NCBI GenBank assembly: GCA_025352435.1
Contig: JANXTN010000331.1
Coordinates: 1-5,792 of the forward strand
DNA from: Ferruginibacter sp.
Lineage (GTDB): Bacteria; Bacteroidota; Bacteroidia; Chitinophagales; Chitinophagaceae
Direction of reading: 5' to 3'
DNA: 5,792 nt
In this document: positions 1 to 5,792 of the stretch, in pieces
Layout: each line of letters begins with the position of its first letter
How positions within the stretch are numbered: the stretch's first letter is position 1
The notes under the pieces: generated by a model
The model's database searches: none
The model's input: only the letters and a program-made list of their open reading frames with translations
What the model was told of the DNA's origin: nothing
Made by a program: the position numbers and the translations under genes

Positions 1-6
1 CATTTA

Positions 7-37
7 CAAAAATCCCGGCTACAAATGCAGCCGGGAT
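7..37. terminator. GC-rich stem-loop, probable terminator of a gene outside the window
   Basis: A 9-bp perfect stem pairs ATCCCGGCT (12-20) with AGCCGGGAT (29-37) around an 8-nt loop. The best T-tract is on the minus strand: the run of A at 8-12 reads as T after the stem. No minus-strand gene ends just to its right. On the plus strand the stem is followed by a poor T-tract. It may be a bidirectional terminator for a plus-strand gene left of the window, possibly a transposase, because IS-end-like sequence follows directly. The hairpin is seen directly; its assignment to a gene is inference. Confidence 0.6.
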
Positions 38-74
38 AATCTCTAAACTTGTCAACCTATTCTAGGACGTTTCA
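38..74 (+). mobile_element. possible right terminal inverted repeat of an IS3-family element
   Basis: Read on the minus strand from 74, the sequence begins TGAAACGTCCTAGAATAGG and continues TTGACAAG. This resembles, from memory, the terminal repeats of IS3-family elements in Bacteroidota, which have TG...CA ends. The position just after a strong hairpin at the window edge fits the 3' end of such an element. No transposase and no partner repeat are in the window, so neither the element nor a target duplication can be confirmed. It could instead be ordinary intergenic DNA. Confidence 0.33.
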
Positions 75-164
75 GTTAGCTTATTTAAGGCTTACAGTAT
101 GTTTCAGGAATTTTGGAATGTTTTATGCAACTGATATTTTATTATTTCACTAAAAAAAAGATTC

Positions 165-359
165 ATGGAAAACCTTAAAAAGCCTTCAAACGAAAAACCA
201 AAAGGCAATATGTTGCAAAATGATAACCGGGAAGATGAAGCAGATGCTGATAACCTGCAGGAAGATCTCAAAAATATAAGGGCTCAAGTTCCTATCCAAA
301 ACGATTCTCATCAAACACATAAAGATTCTAAAAACGAAACAAAAAATGAAGGCGATTAA
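165..359 (+). CDS. small highly charged hypothetical protein
   Basis: This is a 64-residue open frame starting at ATG 165 and ending in TAA. I do not recognise the family. The product is extremely hydrophilic: it is dominated by Asn, Lys, Asp, Glu and Gln, has no cysteine, tryptophan, tyrosine or phenylalanine, and has no hydrophobic segment. It is therefore probably a cytoplasmic, intrinsically disordered protein; residues about 20-40 (EDEADADNLQEDLKNI) could form a short acidic helix. A purine-rich A8 stretch precedes the ATG, but there is no true Shine-Dalgarno sequence, as is normal in this phylum. A strong stem-loop terminator begins 49 bases after the stop, which supports a transcribed gene here. 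A possible upstream -33 element (TTTG at 112-115) with an AT-rich -7 region near 135-142 is weak. A chance open frame in low-complexity A-rich DNA remains possible. Confidence 0.5.
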   Translation: MENLKKPSNEKPKGNMLQNDNREDEADADNLQEDLKNIRAQVPIQNDSHQTHKDSKNETKNEGD

Positions 360-408
360 TTTTTATCACATATTTTAAATAAAAATTAATTGAAAGATTT
401 TATTAAAT

Positions 409-446
409 GAGGCTGTCTCATTTTTAGAATGAGGCGGCCTCTTTTT
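409..446 (+). terminator. Rho-independent terminator after the small charged-protein gene
   Basis: A 14-bp uninterrupted stem pairs 409-422 (GAGGCTGTCTCATT) with 428-441 (AATGAGGCGGCCTC), including two G-U wobbles, around a 5-nt loop TTTAG. T5 follows at 442-446. The GAGGCTGTCTCA arm is a form I associate with recurrent terminators in Bacteroidota genomes (recollection, not checked). It lies 49 bases downstream of the stop at 359 and is the only plausible terminator for that gene. Confidence 0.85.
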
Positions 447-727
447 GTTGTGTATTTAAAAGGTTAAATGCTCTAAGAGTTAACAATCAACTTTTACCAC
501 GATAAGAATTACTTACATATACCTTTCTTAGGTTGATGATTAATGAAAGGGAAAAGCGTTAATAATTTTTAATCTATTGCTTTAACATTTTTTTATTGAT
601 ACTTTAAAATATTTTTATACAAATTATTTAGACTGAATACACTATTACACTTCTAAAGTATAGTTTTTTAGAAACGTCCAAATCAAACTTTTGTAATTAT
701 CTTTTTAATTTTTAAAAAATCAAAATC
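447..727. other. AT-rich spacer upstream of the DUF4382 lipoprotein gene
   Basis: No open frame or RNA gene is supported here. The spacer is strongly AT-rich and presumably carries the promoter of the downstream lipoprotein gene, but I see no clean TTTG/TAnnTTTG pair at a suitable distance from the ATG. The nearest is TTG at 577-579 with TACTTTAA at 600-607, which would give a leader of about 110 bases. An imperfect inverted repeat (480-491 with 532-543) and a GAAACGTCC nonamer at 671-679 are discussed under findings. Confidence 0.5.
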
Positions 728-1609
728 ATGAAAAAACTAAAATTTCGACTCAGCATTGCTGCTGTATTTTCCCTCGTAATTCTTCTCCTATTTTCAGCCT
801 GTCAGAAGCAGATTGATGAAACATCAAATAATACTTCAGGAAAAAACTTATCTGTTTACCTTACTGATGACCCCTGCGTTTATGATTCAGTTTTTATTGA
901 TATTCGTTTTGTAGAAGTGAAAATTGATACCAGCAAAGAACATATGGATGATGAGCATTTTGGCGATGATGACAATGATGCTGATGACGATGATCAACAT
1001 AGAGATCGTTTTGGAAAATGGGATACTTTATCTATCCGACCAGGGGTTTATAATATTTTAAAATTGAGAAACGGAATAGATACTTTACTTGGAACAGGCA
1101 ATTTGCCTGCCGGTAAAATCAGAAAGATAAGACTTACACTAGGCGCAAATAATTCGGTTGTAAAAGCAGGCACTCGCTATCCATTAAATTTATTAGCAGG
1201 CACAAATAAGTATGTTTACCTGAAACTGAAAGGAGAAGATGAAGATGAAACTGCCCCGGGGCAAAGCGCTGTTTGGATTGATTTTGATGTGTGCGAATCT
1301 ATTAAATTTATAAATGGTCAGTATTTTCTCAAACCAAATCTCAAAGCATTTTCCTTAAAACAATTTGGTAAATTAGAAGGTAAAGTATTACCAAAAGCTG
1401 CAGCACCGTTTGTAAGGGTTTTTAATAATACTGATTCTGCTACCGCATTACCCGAAGAGGATGGAGAATATAAAGTACGGGGTTTGCGAGATGGTACTTA
1501 CAACATAAAATTTTCAGGATCTAATGGCTATTTTGACACTACTATTAACAATATCCAAATAAAAAAAGGCGAAGAAACGCACGTTGCGACCATAACACTC
1601 AGACGCTAA
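728..1609 (+). CDS. DUF4382 domain lipoprotein with C-terminal carboxypeptidase-regulatory-like domain
   Basis: This is a 293-residue exported lipoprotein. A lysine-rich start and a hydrophobic core (residues 8-22) lead to a lipobox ending FSAC, giving Cys25 as the predicted lipidated residue. Residues about 39-208 match the DUF4382 pattern: it opens with a beta-strand LSVYLTDDP and VFIDIRFVEVKID, later has WDTLSIRPGVYNILKL and LPAGKIRKIRLTLG, and closes with VWIDFDVCESI...YFLKPNLKAF. Between the early strands lies an Asp/His-rich insert (73-94) with DDD and DDDD runs, which could bind divalent cations. Residues about 214-293 resemble a carboxypeptidase-regulatory-like beta-sandwich (GKLEGKV ... 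GEYKVRGLRDGTYNIKF ... VATITLR). The function of DUF4382 is not established. The gene is monocistronic, with its own terminator 20 bases after the stop. The ATG is fixed by the signal peptide; there is no Shine-Dalgarno sequence. Family assignment is by pattern recognition. Confidence 0.88.
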   Translation: MKKLKFRLSIAAVFSLVILLLFSACQKQIDETSNNTSGKNLSVYLTDDPCVYDSVFIDIRFVEVKIDTSKEHMDDEHFGDDDNDADDDDQHRDRFGKWDTLSIRPGVYNILKLRNGIDTLLGTGNLPAGKIRKIRLTLGANNSVVKAGTRYPLNLLAGTNKYVYLKLKGEDEDETAPGQSAVWIDFDVCESIKFINGQYFLKPNLKAFSLKQFGKLEGKVLPKAAAPFVRVFNNTDSATALPEEDGEYKVRGLRDGTYNIKFSGSNGYFDTTINNIQIKKGEETHVATITLRR

Positions 1610-1629
1610 TTTCATTGTGAAAACAAAAG

Positions 1630-1659
1630 GCCATCTCTGTAATGCAGAGATGGCTTTTT
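1630..1659. terminator. Rho-independent terminator after the DUF4382 lipoprotein gene
   Basis: A 10-bp perfect stem pairs GCCATCTCTG (1630-1639) with CAGAGATGGC (1645-1654) around the loop TAATG, followed by T5 at 1655-1659 and further T-rich sequence. A matching A-run upstream (1625-1628) pairs with the T-tract, so the structure could work in both directions. It starts 20 bases after the stop at 1609, so it primarily terminates that gene. Confidence 0.88.
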
Positions 1660-1882
1660 AATTTTATTATTTTCTTTAATACTTCATCACTTTAAAATTT
1701 TAAATATTGTCCAAAATTATATTTTTGACATCCACATCTGGTTCATACTTTACTATTCCATATTTTTTAAATTTTTTTGAGCCTTCTTATACTTTTTTGT
1801 CTTTATAATTTGATTTTACATATGCTATGACCAAAGTAGAGAACATTCTTTTATTGGCGCAAACATATTTGCAAAAAAAATG

Positions 1883-1896
1883 TTGATTTTTATCAA
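1883..1896. promoter_or_regulatory. FNR/CRP-type palindrome (TTGAT-N4-ATCAA)
   Basis: The 14 bases TTGATTTTTATCAA match the classical FNR consensus TTGAT-N4-ATCAA at every specified position. The centre, at about 1889.5, lies 106 bases upstream of the amidase ATG and about 83 bases upstream of the start site implied by the proposed promoter. Crp/Fnr-family regulators are common in Bacteroidota, and some use similar half-sites. A perfect match is suggestive, but the motif is AT-rich in AT-rich DNA, and the spacing is further upstream than the usual -41.5 activator position. Confidence 0.38.
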
Positions 1897-1933
1897 GTAA
1901 TATTTTTATACTGGTGTGTGCAAAAATGTTCTG

Positions 1934-1966
1934 TTTGCATTAACTTTCAATCTAGAAATATTTTTA
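1934..1966 (+). promoter_or_regulatory. possible Bacteroidota-type promoter for the amidase gene
   Basis: TTTG at 1934-1937 is followed, after 21 bases, by TATTTTTA at 1959-1966, a 7 of 8 match to the phylum's -7 consensus TAnnTTTG. Transcription would begin near 1973, giving a leader of about 23 bases before ATG 1996. The final G of the -7 element is missing and the DNA is very AT-rich, so this is a weak call. Confidence 0.28.
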
Positions 1967-1995
1967 GGTGAAATTTATAGCAATAAAAAATTAGT

Positions 1996-3636
1996 ATGAA
2001 ATATTCGATTTTAATTTTAATGATAAGTATGTTGTCCTGCAAAACATCACAGCAGGCTCGTATGGCTATGTCGGTGCCTTACGATGAAAAAGAAATATTG
2101 GCAGAGAGTTCCAAAAATGAATCAGTTAGGCTTAGATACAAACTTATTCAATCAAAAATTAAAGATAAAAATGAAATGCTGAAAAACATAGCTTTTCAAA
2201 TTGCTGATTTTTCCGAAGCCGAATATATCCAACTTGAGCCAATGATCTTTAACCGGGATATCCCAACGATACAAAATCATATCATAAGGGGAGAATTGAC
2301 TTATGAAAAACTTACAAAATGGTATTTATATCGTATTGTAAAATTTGAAAATGATAAAAATAAAGCGCTTAATAATATTATTTCAATTAATCCAAATGCT
2401 GTAAAAGAGGCACGCAAAAAAGATAGAAATAAATCTGCTAACCATCATCCTGTTTTTGGAATGCCCATTTTATTAAAAGATAACATTGATTTTGATGGGC
2501 TACCAACAACAGCAGGTGCGCATGCGCTTCAGTTTAATAATGCCAAAGATGCTTTTATAGTAGAGAGATTGAAAAGTAACGGTGCCATCATTTTAGGGAA
2601 GGTTAATTTGAGTGAATGGGCGAATTATCTTTGTTTGGAATGCCCCAATGGTTACAGTGCCATCGGTGGGCAAACATTAAATCCTTATGGAATAAGAAAG
2701 ATAGACACTGGTGGTTCAAGTGCAGGCAGTGGATCTTCTATGGCAGCAAATTATGCAGCAGCGGCGGTTGGTACAGAAACGTCGGGCTCTATTCTTTCAC
2801 CATCAAGCCAACATTCGATTGTAGGACTTAAACCCACGACAGGCTTGCTAAGCAGAAGTGGCATAGTGCCCATATCAAGCACATTTGATACGCCGGGTCC
2901 TATGACAAGGAATGTGATGGACAACGCTATTCTATTGGACGCATTAAGTGGAACGGATAAAAATGATCCGGCATCTGTCAACAATCCTATAAAACAGAAA
3001 TATTGGGAAAATGTAAAAACGGGAAGTTTGGTAGGCGTAAAATTTGGAGTTGTAAAAGCTTTTTTACAAGACTCATTGTATAAAGTAAATGTAGAAAAAA
3101 TTAAAGCCGCAGGCGGCGTAGTATATGAAATAGAATTCGAGCAAAATAACAATGAAGGTTTTGGAACACTTTTAAATACTGATATGAAAGTAGATCTTGC
3201 AAACTATTTAAAAAGTTATGCAGGCGAAAAAATTCCTTACCGATCAGTTTCAGATATCATTGCTTTCAACAAAATTGATTCTTTAAAAAGTATTCCCTAC
3301 GGTCAGGGAAGATTTGATGGAATAATGAAAGAAAATAAAACAAATGAAGAAATAGCGAACTTAAAAAAGTCTGTACGTAAAAGCGGTGTCGGATACTTTG
3401 AAAAGCCAATGGAGCAGTATCAGTTAGATTTTATTTTATCCATTGCAAACAGAAGTGCAGGTTTTGCAGCAGCAGCCAATTACCCTTGTATTACTGTGCC
3501 AATGGGTTACAGAGTTTCCGGGGAGCCAGTGGGCATTACATTTATCAGCAGACCATATATGGAGGAGCGCTTATTAAAGGTTGCTTATGCTTTTGAACAA
3601 GTTACAAAAGCAAGAAAAGTCCCGGTAGGATATTAA
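1996..3636 (+). CDS. amidase signature family lipoprotein, peptide-amidase-like
   Basis: This 546-residue protein of the amidase signature family hydrolyses an amide bond using a Ser-cisSer-Lys triad. A short signal peptide ends in a lipobox MLSC, so Cys15 is the likely lipidated residue and the enzyme is envelope-anchored. The catalytic Lys is K161 in GMPILLKDNID. The Gly/Ser-rich loop is GGSSAGSGSS (239-248), with S241 as the cis-Ser. The nucleophile is S265 in GTETSGSI; the 24-residue spacing between S241 and S265 matches family members such as FAAH. LSEWAN (205-210), GGQTLNP (224-230), VGLKPTTGLLSRSGIVPIS (276-294) and DTPGPMTRNV resemble Stenotrophomonas peptide amidase more than GatA, so C-terminal deamidation of peptides or a related small-amide substrate is the best guess. 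A C-terminal segment (about 480-520) completes the fold. The length is normal for a full enzyme plus signal and N-terminal helical region. ATG 1996 is required for the signal peptide. There is no GatB/GatC partner nearby. The substrate is unproven. Confidence 0.9.
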   Translation: MKYSILILMISMLSCKTSQQARMAMSVPYDEKEILAESSKNESVRLRYKLIQSKIKDKNEMLKNIAFQIADFSEAEYIQLEPMIFNRDIPTIQNHIIRGELTYEKLTKWYLYRIVKFENDKNKALNNIISINPNAVKEARKKDRNKSANHHPVFGMPILLKDNIDFDGLPTTAGAHALQFNNAKDAFIVERLKSNGAIILGKVNLSEWANYLCLECPNGYSAIGGQTLNPYGIRKIDTGGSSAGSGSSMAANYAAAAVGTETSGSILSPSSQHSIVGLKPTTGLLSRSGIVPISSTFDTPGPMTRNVMDNAILLDALSGTDKNDPASVNNPIKQKYWENVKTGSLVGVKFGVVKAFLQDSLYKVNVEKIKAAGGVVYEIEFEQNNNEGFGTLLNTDMKVDLANYLKSYAGEKIPYRSVSDIIAFNKIDSLKSIPYGQGRFDGIMKENKTNEEIANLKKSVRKSGVGYFEKPMEQYQLDFILSIANRSAGFAAAANYPCITVPMGYRVSGEPVGITFISRPYMEERLLKVAYAFEQVTKARKVPVGY

Positions 3637-3671
3637 ATTTTGACAGATGCTAAAAAATGTTTTCTAGATAT

Positions 3672-5792
3672 TTATTTTGAATGCTTGTTGGTCATACTAA
3701 AAATCATTTCACCACCATTCATTATTTCTGAATGTTTGATAACAGTACCTGTCAGCAAACGACCATTTATGGAAACAGATTTTATGTACTTGTTCGTTTC
3801 ACTTTGATTTTGCACAACAATTCTTAACTGCTTACCGCTTTCCATATTTATTGTAGCAATGTTTATTATTGGACTTCCAATTTGATATTCATCTGAACCT
3901 GGAGCGACAGGATAAAAACCCAAGGCACTAAAAATATACCAGGCGCTCATTTGTCCGCAATCATCATTGCCACCCAGGCCATCTGGTGTAGGTCGGTATT
4001 GGTTGTGTAATATTTTACGGATCAACTCCTGTGTCTTCCACGGCTTAGTGGTAAAGTTGTATAGGTATGGAACATGATGTGCGGGCTCATTCCCATGCAC
4101 ATAAGTGCCGATAATTCCTTCACGGGTAATATCTTCAGTTTCGGCAAAATATTTATCAGGCAAGTACATTGTAAAAAGGGAATCCATCTTACCTATAAAT
4201 TTATCATTACCGCCCATTAACTGCACTAGGGCAGCAGGATCATGTGGTACAAAAAAACTATAATTCCATGAATTGCCTTCTATTAAGCCTTGTCCATTGG
4301 TGCTTAAGGCATCAAAGTTTTTGAGGAAATTTTTATTGTTATCTTTTTGTTTTACAAAGCCGTCGTTATCAAAAACATTCTTGTAACTCGATGCCCTAAA
4401 AATAAATTCGTTGTACAATTCCACCTCTCCCAATTTTTTCGCAAGTTGCGCAATCGCCCAATCATCGTATGCATATTCTAAGGTGTTAGAAACGGAAACG
4501 CCTGATTTATTTGCCGGTATAAAACCGTATTTTAAATATTCTCCAATGCCTTCGTAGCTTCTTTTTCGTGCAGTAGCTACACAGGCAGCCAGCGCTGCTT
4601 TTGCATCAATGGCTGTGTTGCCTTTTACAACAGCATCGGCAATTACAGATACGCTGTGGTAGCCACTCATGCACCAGTTATCGTTTGCATAATGGCTCCA
4701 GATGGGCAGCATGTGCAAGGCGCTCTGGTCGTAGTGCGCAAGCATAGAGTTTACCATATCGCCATTGCGCTTTGGCTGTATGATGTTAAACAATGGATGC
4801 AATGCACGGTAAGTATCCCACAAAGAAAAAGTAGAATAGTTGGTGAAATTATTTGCCTGGTGAATGTTATAATCGAGGCCTTTGTAATTGCCATCTACAT
4901 CCATAAAAATATTGGGTGCTAAAAAAGAATGGTACATGGAGGTGTAGAAATTTACCTTGGTATCTTCCGGTGCATCAATAACAATTCTGGATAATTCTTT
5001 CTCCCATTTCTCTGCAGCTTCTTTTACGGTCCTTTCAAAATCCCAGTGCGGAATTTCTGTATTCATATTTTGCAAAGCACCCGCAGAACTCACACCTGAT
5101 AAGGCAAACTTTATTTTTATTTTTTCATTCGCCACAGTATTAAAATTGAAAAACATTTTTATCTGTCTGCCAGCTACATCAGGAAAGTTTTCCCGCTGGT
5201 TAAATTTGCCCCAAAAGCCACGGTACATCTCTTTTTTGCCTTCATTTACGGAACCATAATTTAATATTGGTTTTGAAAATGCCATGGCAAAATAAACCAC
5301 CCTTGTTCTGGCCCAGCCAAATGTTTGCCTGTAGCCTGTTACAAGCGTATCATTCTCTACCCTTACAACCGTCCACACATTTTTATCTTCGTAATTATAA
5401 ATGCCATGCTCGAGGTCTAAAATAATATGCGCATCTTTTGTTTCGGGAAAAGTATACTGATGTAAACCTACTCTTTCGGTGGCGGTTAATTCTGCTTTAA
5501 TATTATAATCATCCAACTGTACAGCATAATAACCTGCAGTTGCTTTTTCGTTTGCGTGGTTAAAAGCAGAACGGAAACCGCTGCGTGGAATGCTTGCTAC
5601 GCCTGGGTTTAGCTTTAGCAATCCAACAGTAGGCATTACTAAAAAATCTCCGAGATCAGAATGTCCGGTGCCGCTTAAATGCGTATGACTAAAACCAACA
5701 ATTGTTTTATCATCATACTGATAACCACCACAATATTTATACATGTCAGGATTGTATTTTCCGTTTTCAATGTATTGCAGTGTGTCTGTATC
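3672..5792 (-). CDS. GH92 family alpha-mannosidase (N-terminus beyond window)
   Basis: This is a calcium-dependent exo-alpha-mannosidase of glycoside hydrolase family 92, which removes terminal alpha-mannose from mannans and N-glycans, usually after export. The frame stays open to the window edge: 16 codons upstream of the Met at 5742-5744 (DTDTLQYIENGKYNPD) read on without a stop, so the start and signal peptide are missing and about 706 residues are visible. Residues below are numbered from that internal Met. The N-terminal beta-domain has CGGYQYDDKTIVGFSHTHLSG (5-25) and GDFLVMP. The (alpha/alpha)6 catalytic domain has SLWDTYRALHPL (307-318), YDDW (426-429), EGNSWNY...VPHD (489-502; E489 is a plausible acid), HGNEPAHHVPYLYN (550-563) and GGNDDCGQMSAWY (591-603), whose Asp pair D594/D595 lies in the catalytic-base region. 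The GFYPVAPGSDEYQIGSP segment (609-625) leads into the C-terminal strands. The gene is intact as far as seen and convergent with the amidase gene. Exact catalytic roles were not aligned. Confidence 0.95.
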   Translation of the reverse strand, partial: DTDTLQYIENGKYNPDMYKYCGGYQYDDKTIVGFSHTHLSGTGHSDLGDFLVMPTVGLLKLNPGVASIPRSGFRSAFNHANEKATAGYYAVQLDDYNIKAELTATERVGLHQYTFPETKDAHIILDLEHGIYNYEDKNVWTVVRVENDTLVTGYRQTFGWARTRVVYFAMAFSKPILNYGSVNEGKKEMYRGFWGKFNQRENFPDVAGRQIKMFFNFNTVANEKIKIKFALSGVSSAGALQNMNTEIPHWDFERTVKEAAEKWEKELSRIVIDAPEDTKVNFYTSMYHSFLAPNIFMDVDGNYKGLDYNIHQANNFTNYSTFSLWDTYRALHPLFNIIQPKRNGDMVNSMLAHYDQSALHMLPIWSHYANDNWCMSGYHSVSVIADAVVKGNTAIDAKAALAACVATARKRSYEGIGEYLKYGFIPANKSGVSVSNTLEYAYDDWAIAQLAKKLGEVELYNEFIFRASSYKNVFDNDGFVKQKDNNKNFLKNFDALSTNGQGLIEGNSWNYSFFVPHDPAALVQLMGGNDKFIGKMDSLFTMYLPDKYFAETEDITREGIIGTYVHGNEPAHHVPYLYNFTTKPWKTQELIRKILHNQYRPTPDGLGGNDDCGQMSAWYIFSALGFYPVAPGSDEYQIGSPIINIATINMESGKQLRIVVQNQSETNKYIKSVSINGRLLTGTVIKHSEIMNGGEMIFSMTNKHSK

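Larger units (their letters stand above)
1660..1995. other. AT-rich spacer with regulatory palindromes upstream of the amidase gene
   Basis: No gene is supported in this stretch. The first part (1660-1850) is AT-rich with no structure I can name. The second part (1855-1970) is denser in motifs: a GCAAA-N4-TTTGC palindrome (1859-1872), an FNR/CRP-like palindrome (1883-1896), a TGCAAA-N9-TTTGCA pair (1919-1939) and a possible promoter (1934-1966). The spacer most likely controls the amidase gene, because the terminator to its left isolates it from the upstream gene. Confidence 0.55.

Noticed and set aside
683..693. AAACTTTTG region as the -7 element of the lipoprotein promoter
   Set aside because: AACTTTTG is close to TAnnTTTG, but there is no TTTG or TTG at the required distance upstream, so the promoter cannot be called.
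953..1000. Repetitive GATGATGAC-type DNA as a tandem repeat or frameshift hotspot
   Set aside because: The repeat is irregular and short, the frame is intact, and the flanking DUF4382 strands continue correctly, so it is better described as an Asp-rich coding segment.
2616..2831. 71-codon plus-strand frame overlapping the amidase gene
   Set aside because: It is in a different frame across the conserved Gly/Ser loop region and its Trp- and Cys-rich translation looks like out-of-frame sequence.
2751..3152. 133-codon minus-strand open frame inside the amidase gene
   Set aside because: It lies wholly within the amidase coding sequence opposite its catalytic loop, has no recognisable domain, and is explained by codon bias of the real gene.
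3637..3671. Terminator between the convergent amidase and GH92 genes
   Set aside because: The 35-base gap has short A and T runs but no stable inverted repeat, so no terminator can be supported.
4656..5259. Two plus-strand open frames (4656-4922, 4957-5259) inside the GH92 gene
   Set aside because: Both are antisense to well-conserved GH92 sequence and their translations show no family features.
5742..5744. Met codon as the start of the GH92 gene
   Set aside because: The reading frame continues upstream without a stop to the window edge, encoding residues expected just before the CGGYQY segment of GH92 proteins. The family also needs an N-terminal region and signal peptide ahead of this point.

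Overview
The window looks like chromosomal DNA from a member of the Bacteroidota, most likely near the Chitinophagaceae or Sphingobacteriia; that placement is inference. The evidence is the low GC content with very AT-rich spacers, the absence of clear Shine-Dalgarno sequences, two short lipoprotein signal peptides, a DUF4382 lipoprotein, a GH92 alpha-mannosidase, and compact stem-loop terminators of a style common in this phylum. No rRNA, tRNA, CRISPR array or intact transposase is visible.

Layout, left to right. Positions 1-74 hold a strong GC-rich hairpin followed by a sequence that resembles the right end of an IS3-type insertion sequence; any transposase would lie outside the window. A small gene (165-359) encodes a 64-residue, highly charged, probably disordered protein and is followed by a near-perfect 14-bp stem-loop terminator (409-446). 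After an AT-rich spacer, 728-1609 encodes a lipoprotein with a DUF4382 domain, an Asp-rich insert and a C-terminal carboxypeptidase-regulatory-like beta domain. It is closed by its own terminator (1630-1659). A 386-bp spacer follows. It contains a palindrome exactly matching the FNR/CRP-type consensus TTGAT-N4-ATCAA, several GCAAA/TTTGC half-sites and a possible Bacteroidota-type promoter. It leads into 1996-3636, an amidase-signature-family lipoprotein closest in motif pattern to bacterial peptide amidase. Converging on it with a 35-bp gap is a minus-strand GH92 alpha-mannosidase (3672 to the window edge), whose N-terminus lies beyond the right edge.

Functionally, all three large genes appear to encode cell-envelope or exported proteins. 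GH92 enzymes remove terminal alpha-mannose from mannans and N-glycans, and a peptide-amidase-like lipoprotein next to one could fit glycopeptide scavenging. However, the two genes are convergent and no SusC/SusD pair is present, so a shared pathway is only a guess. I did not find a convincing undescribed multi-gene system. The best leads are the palindrome cluster upstream of the amidase, the small charged protein with its own terminator, and the Asp-rich block in the DUF4382 lipoprotein.
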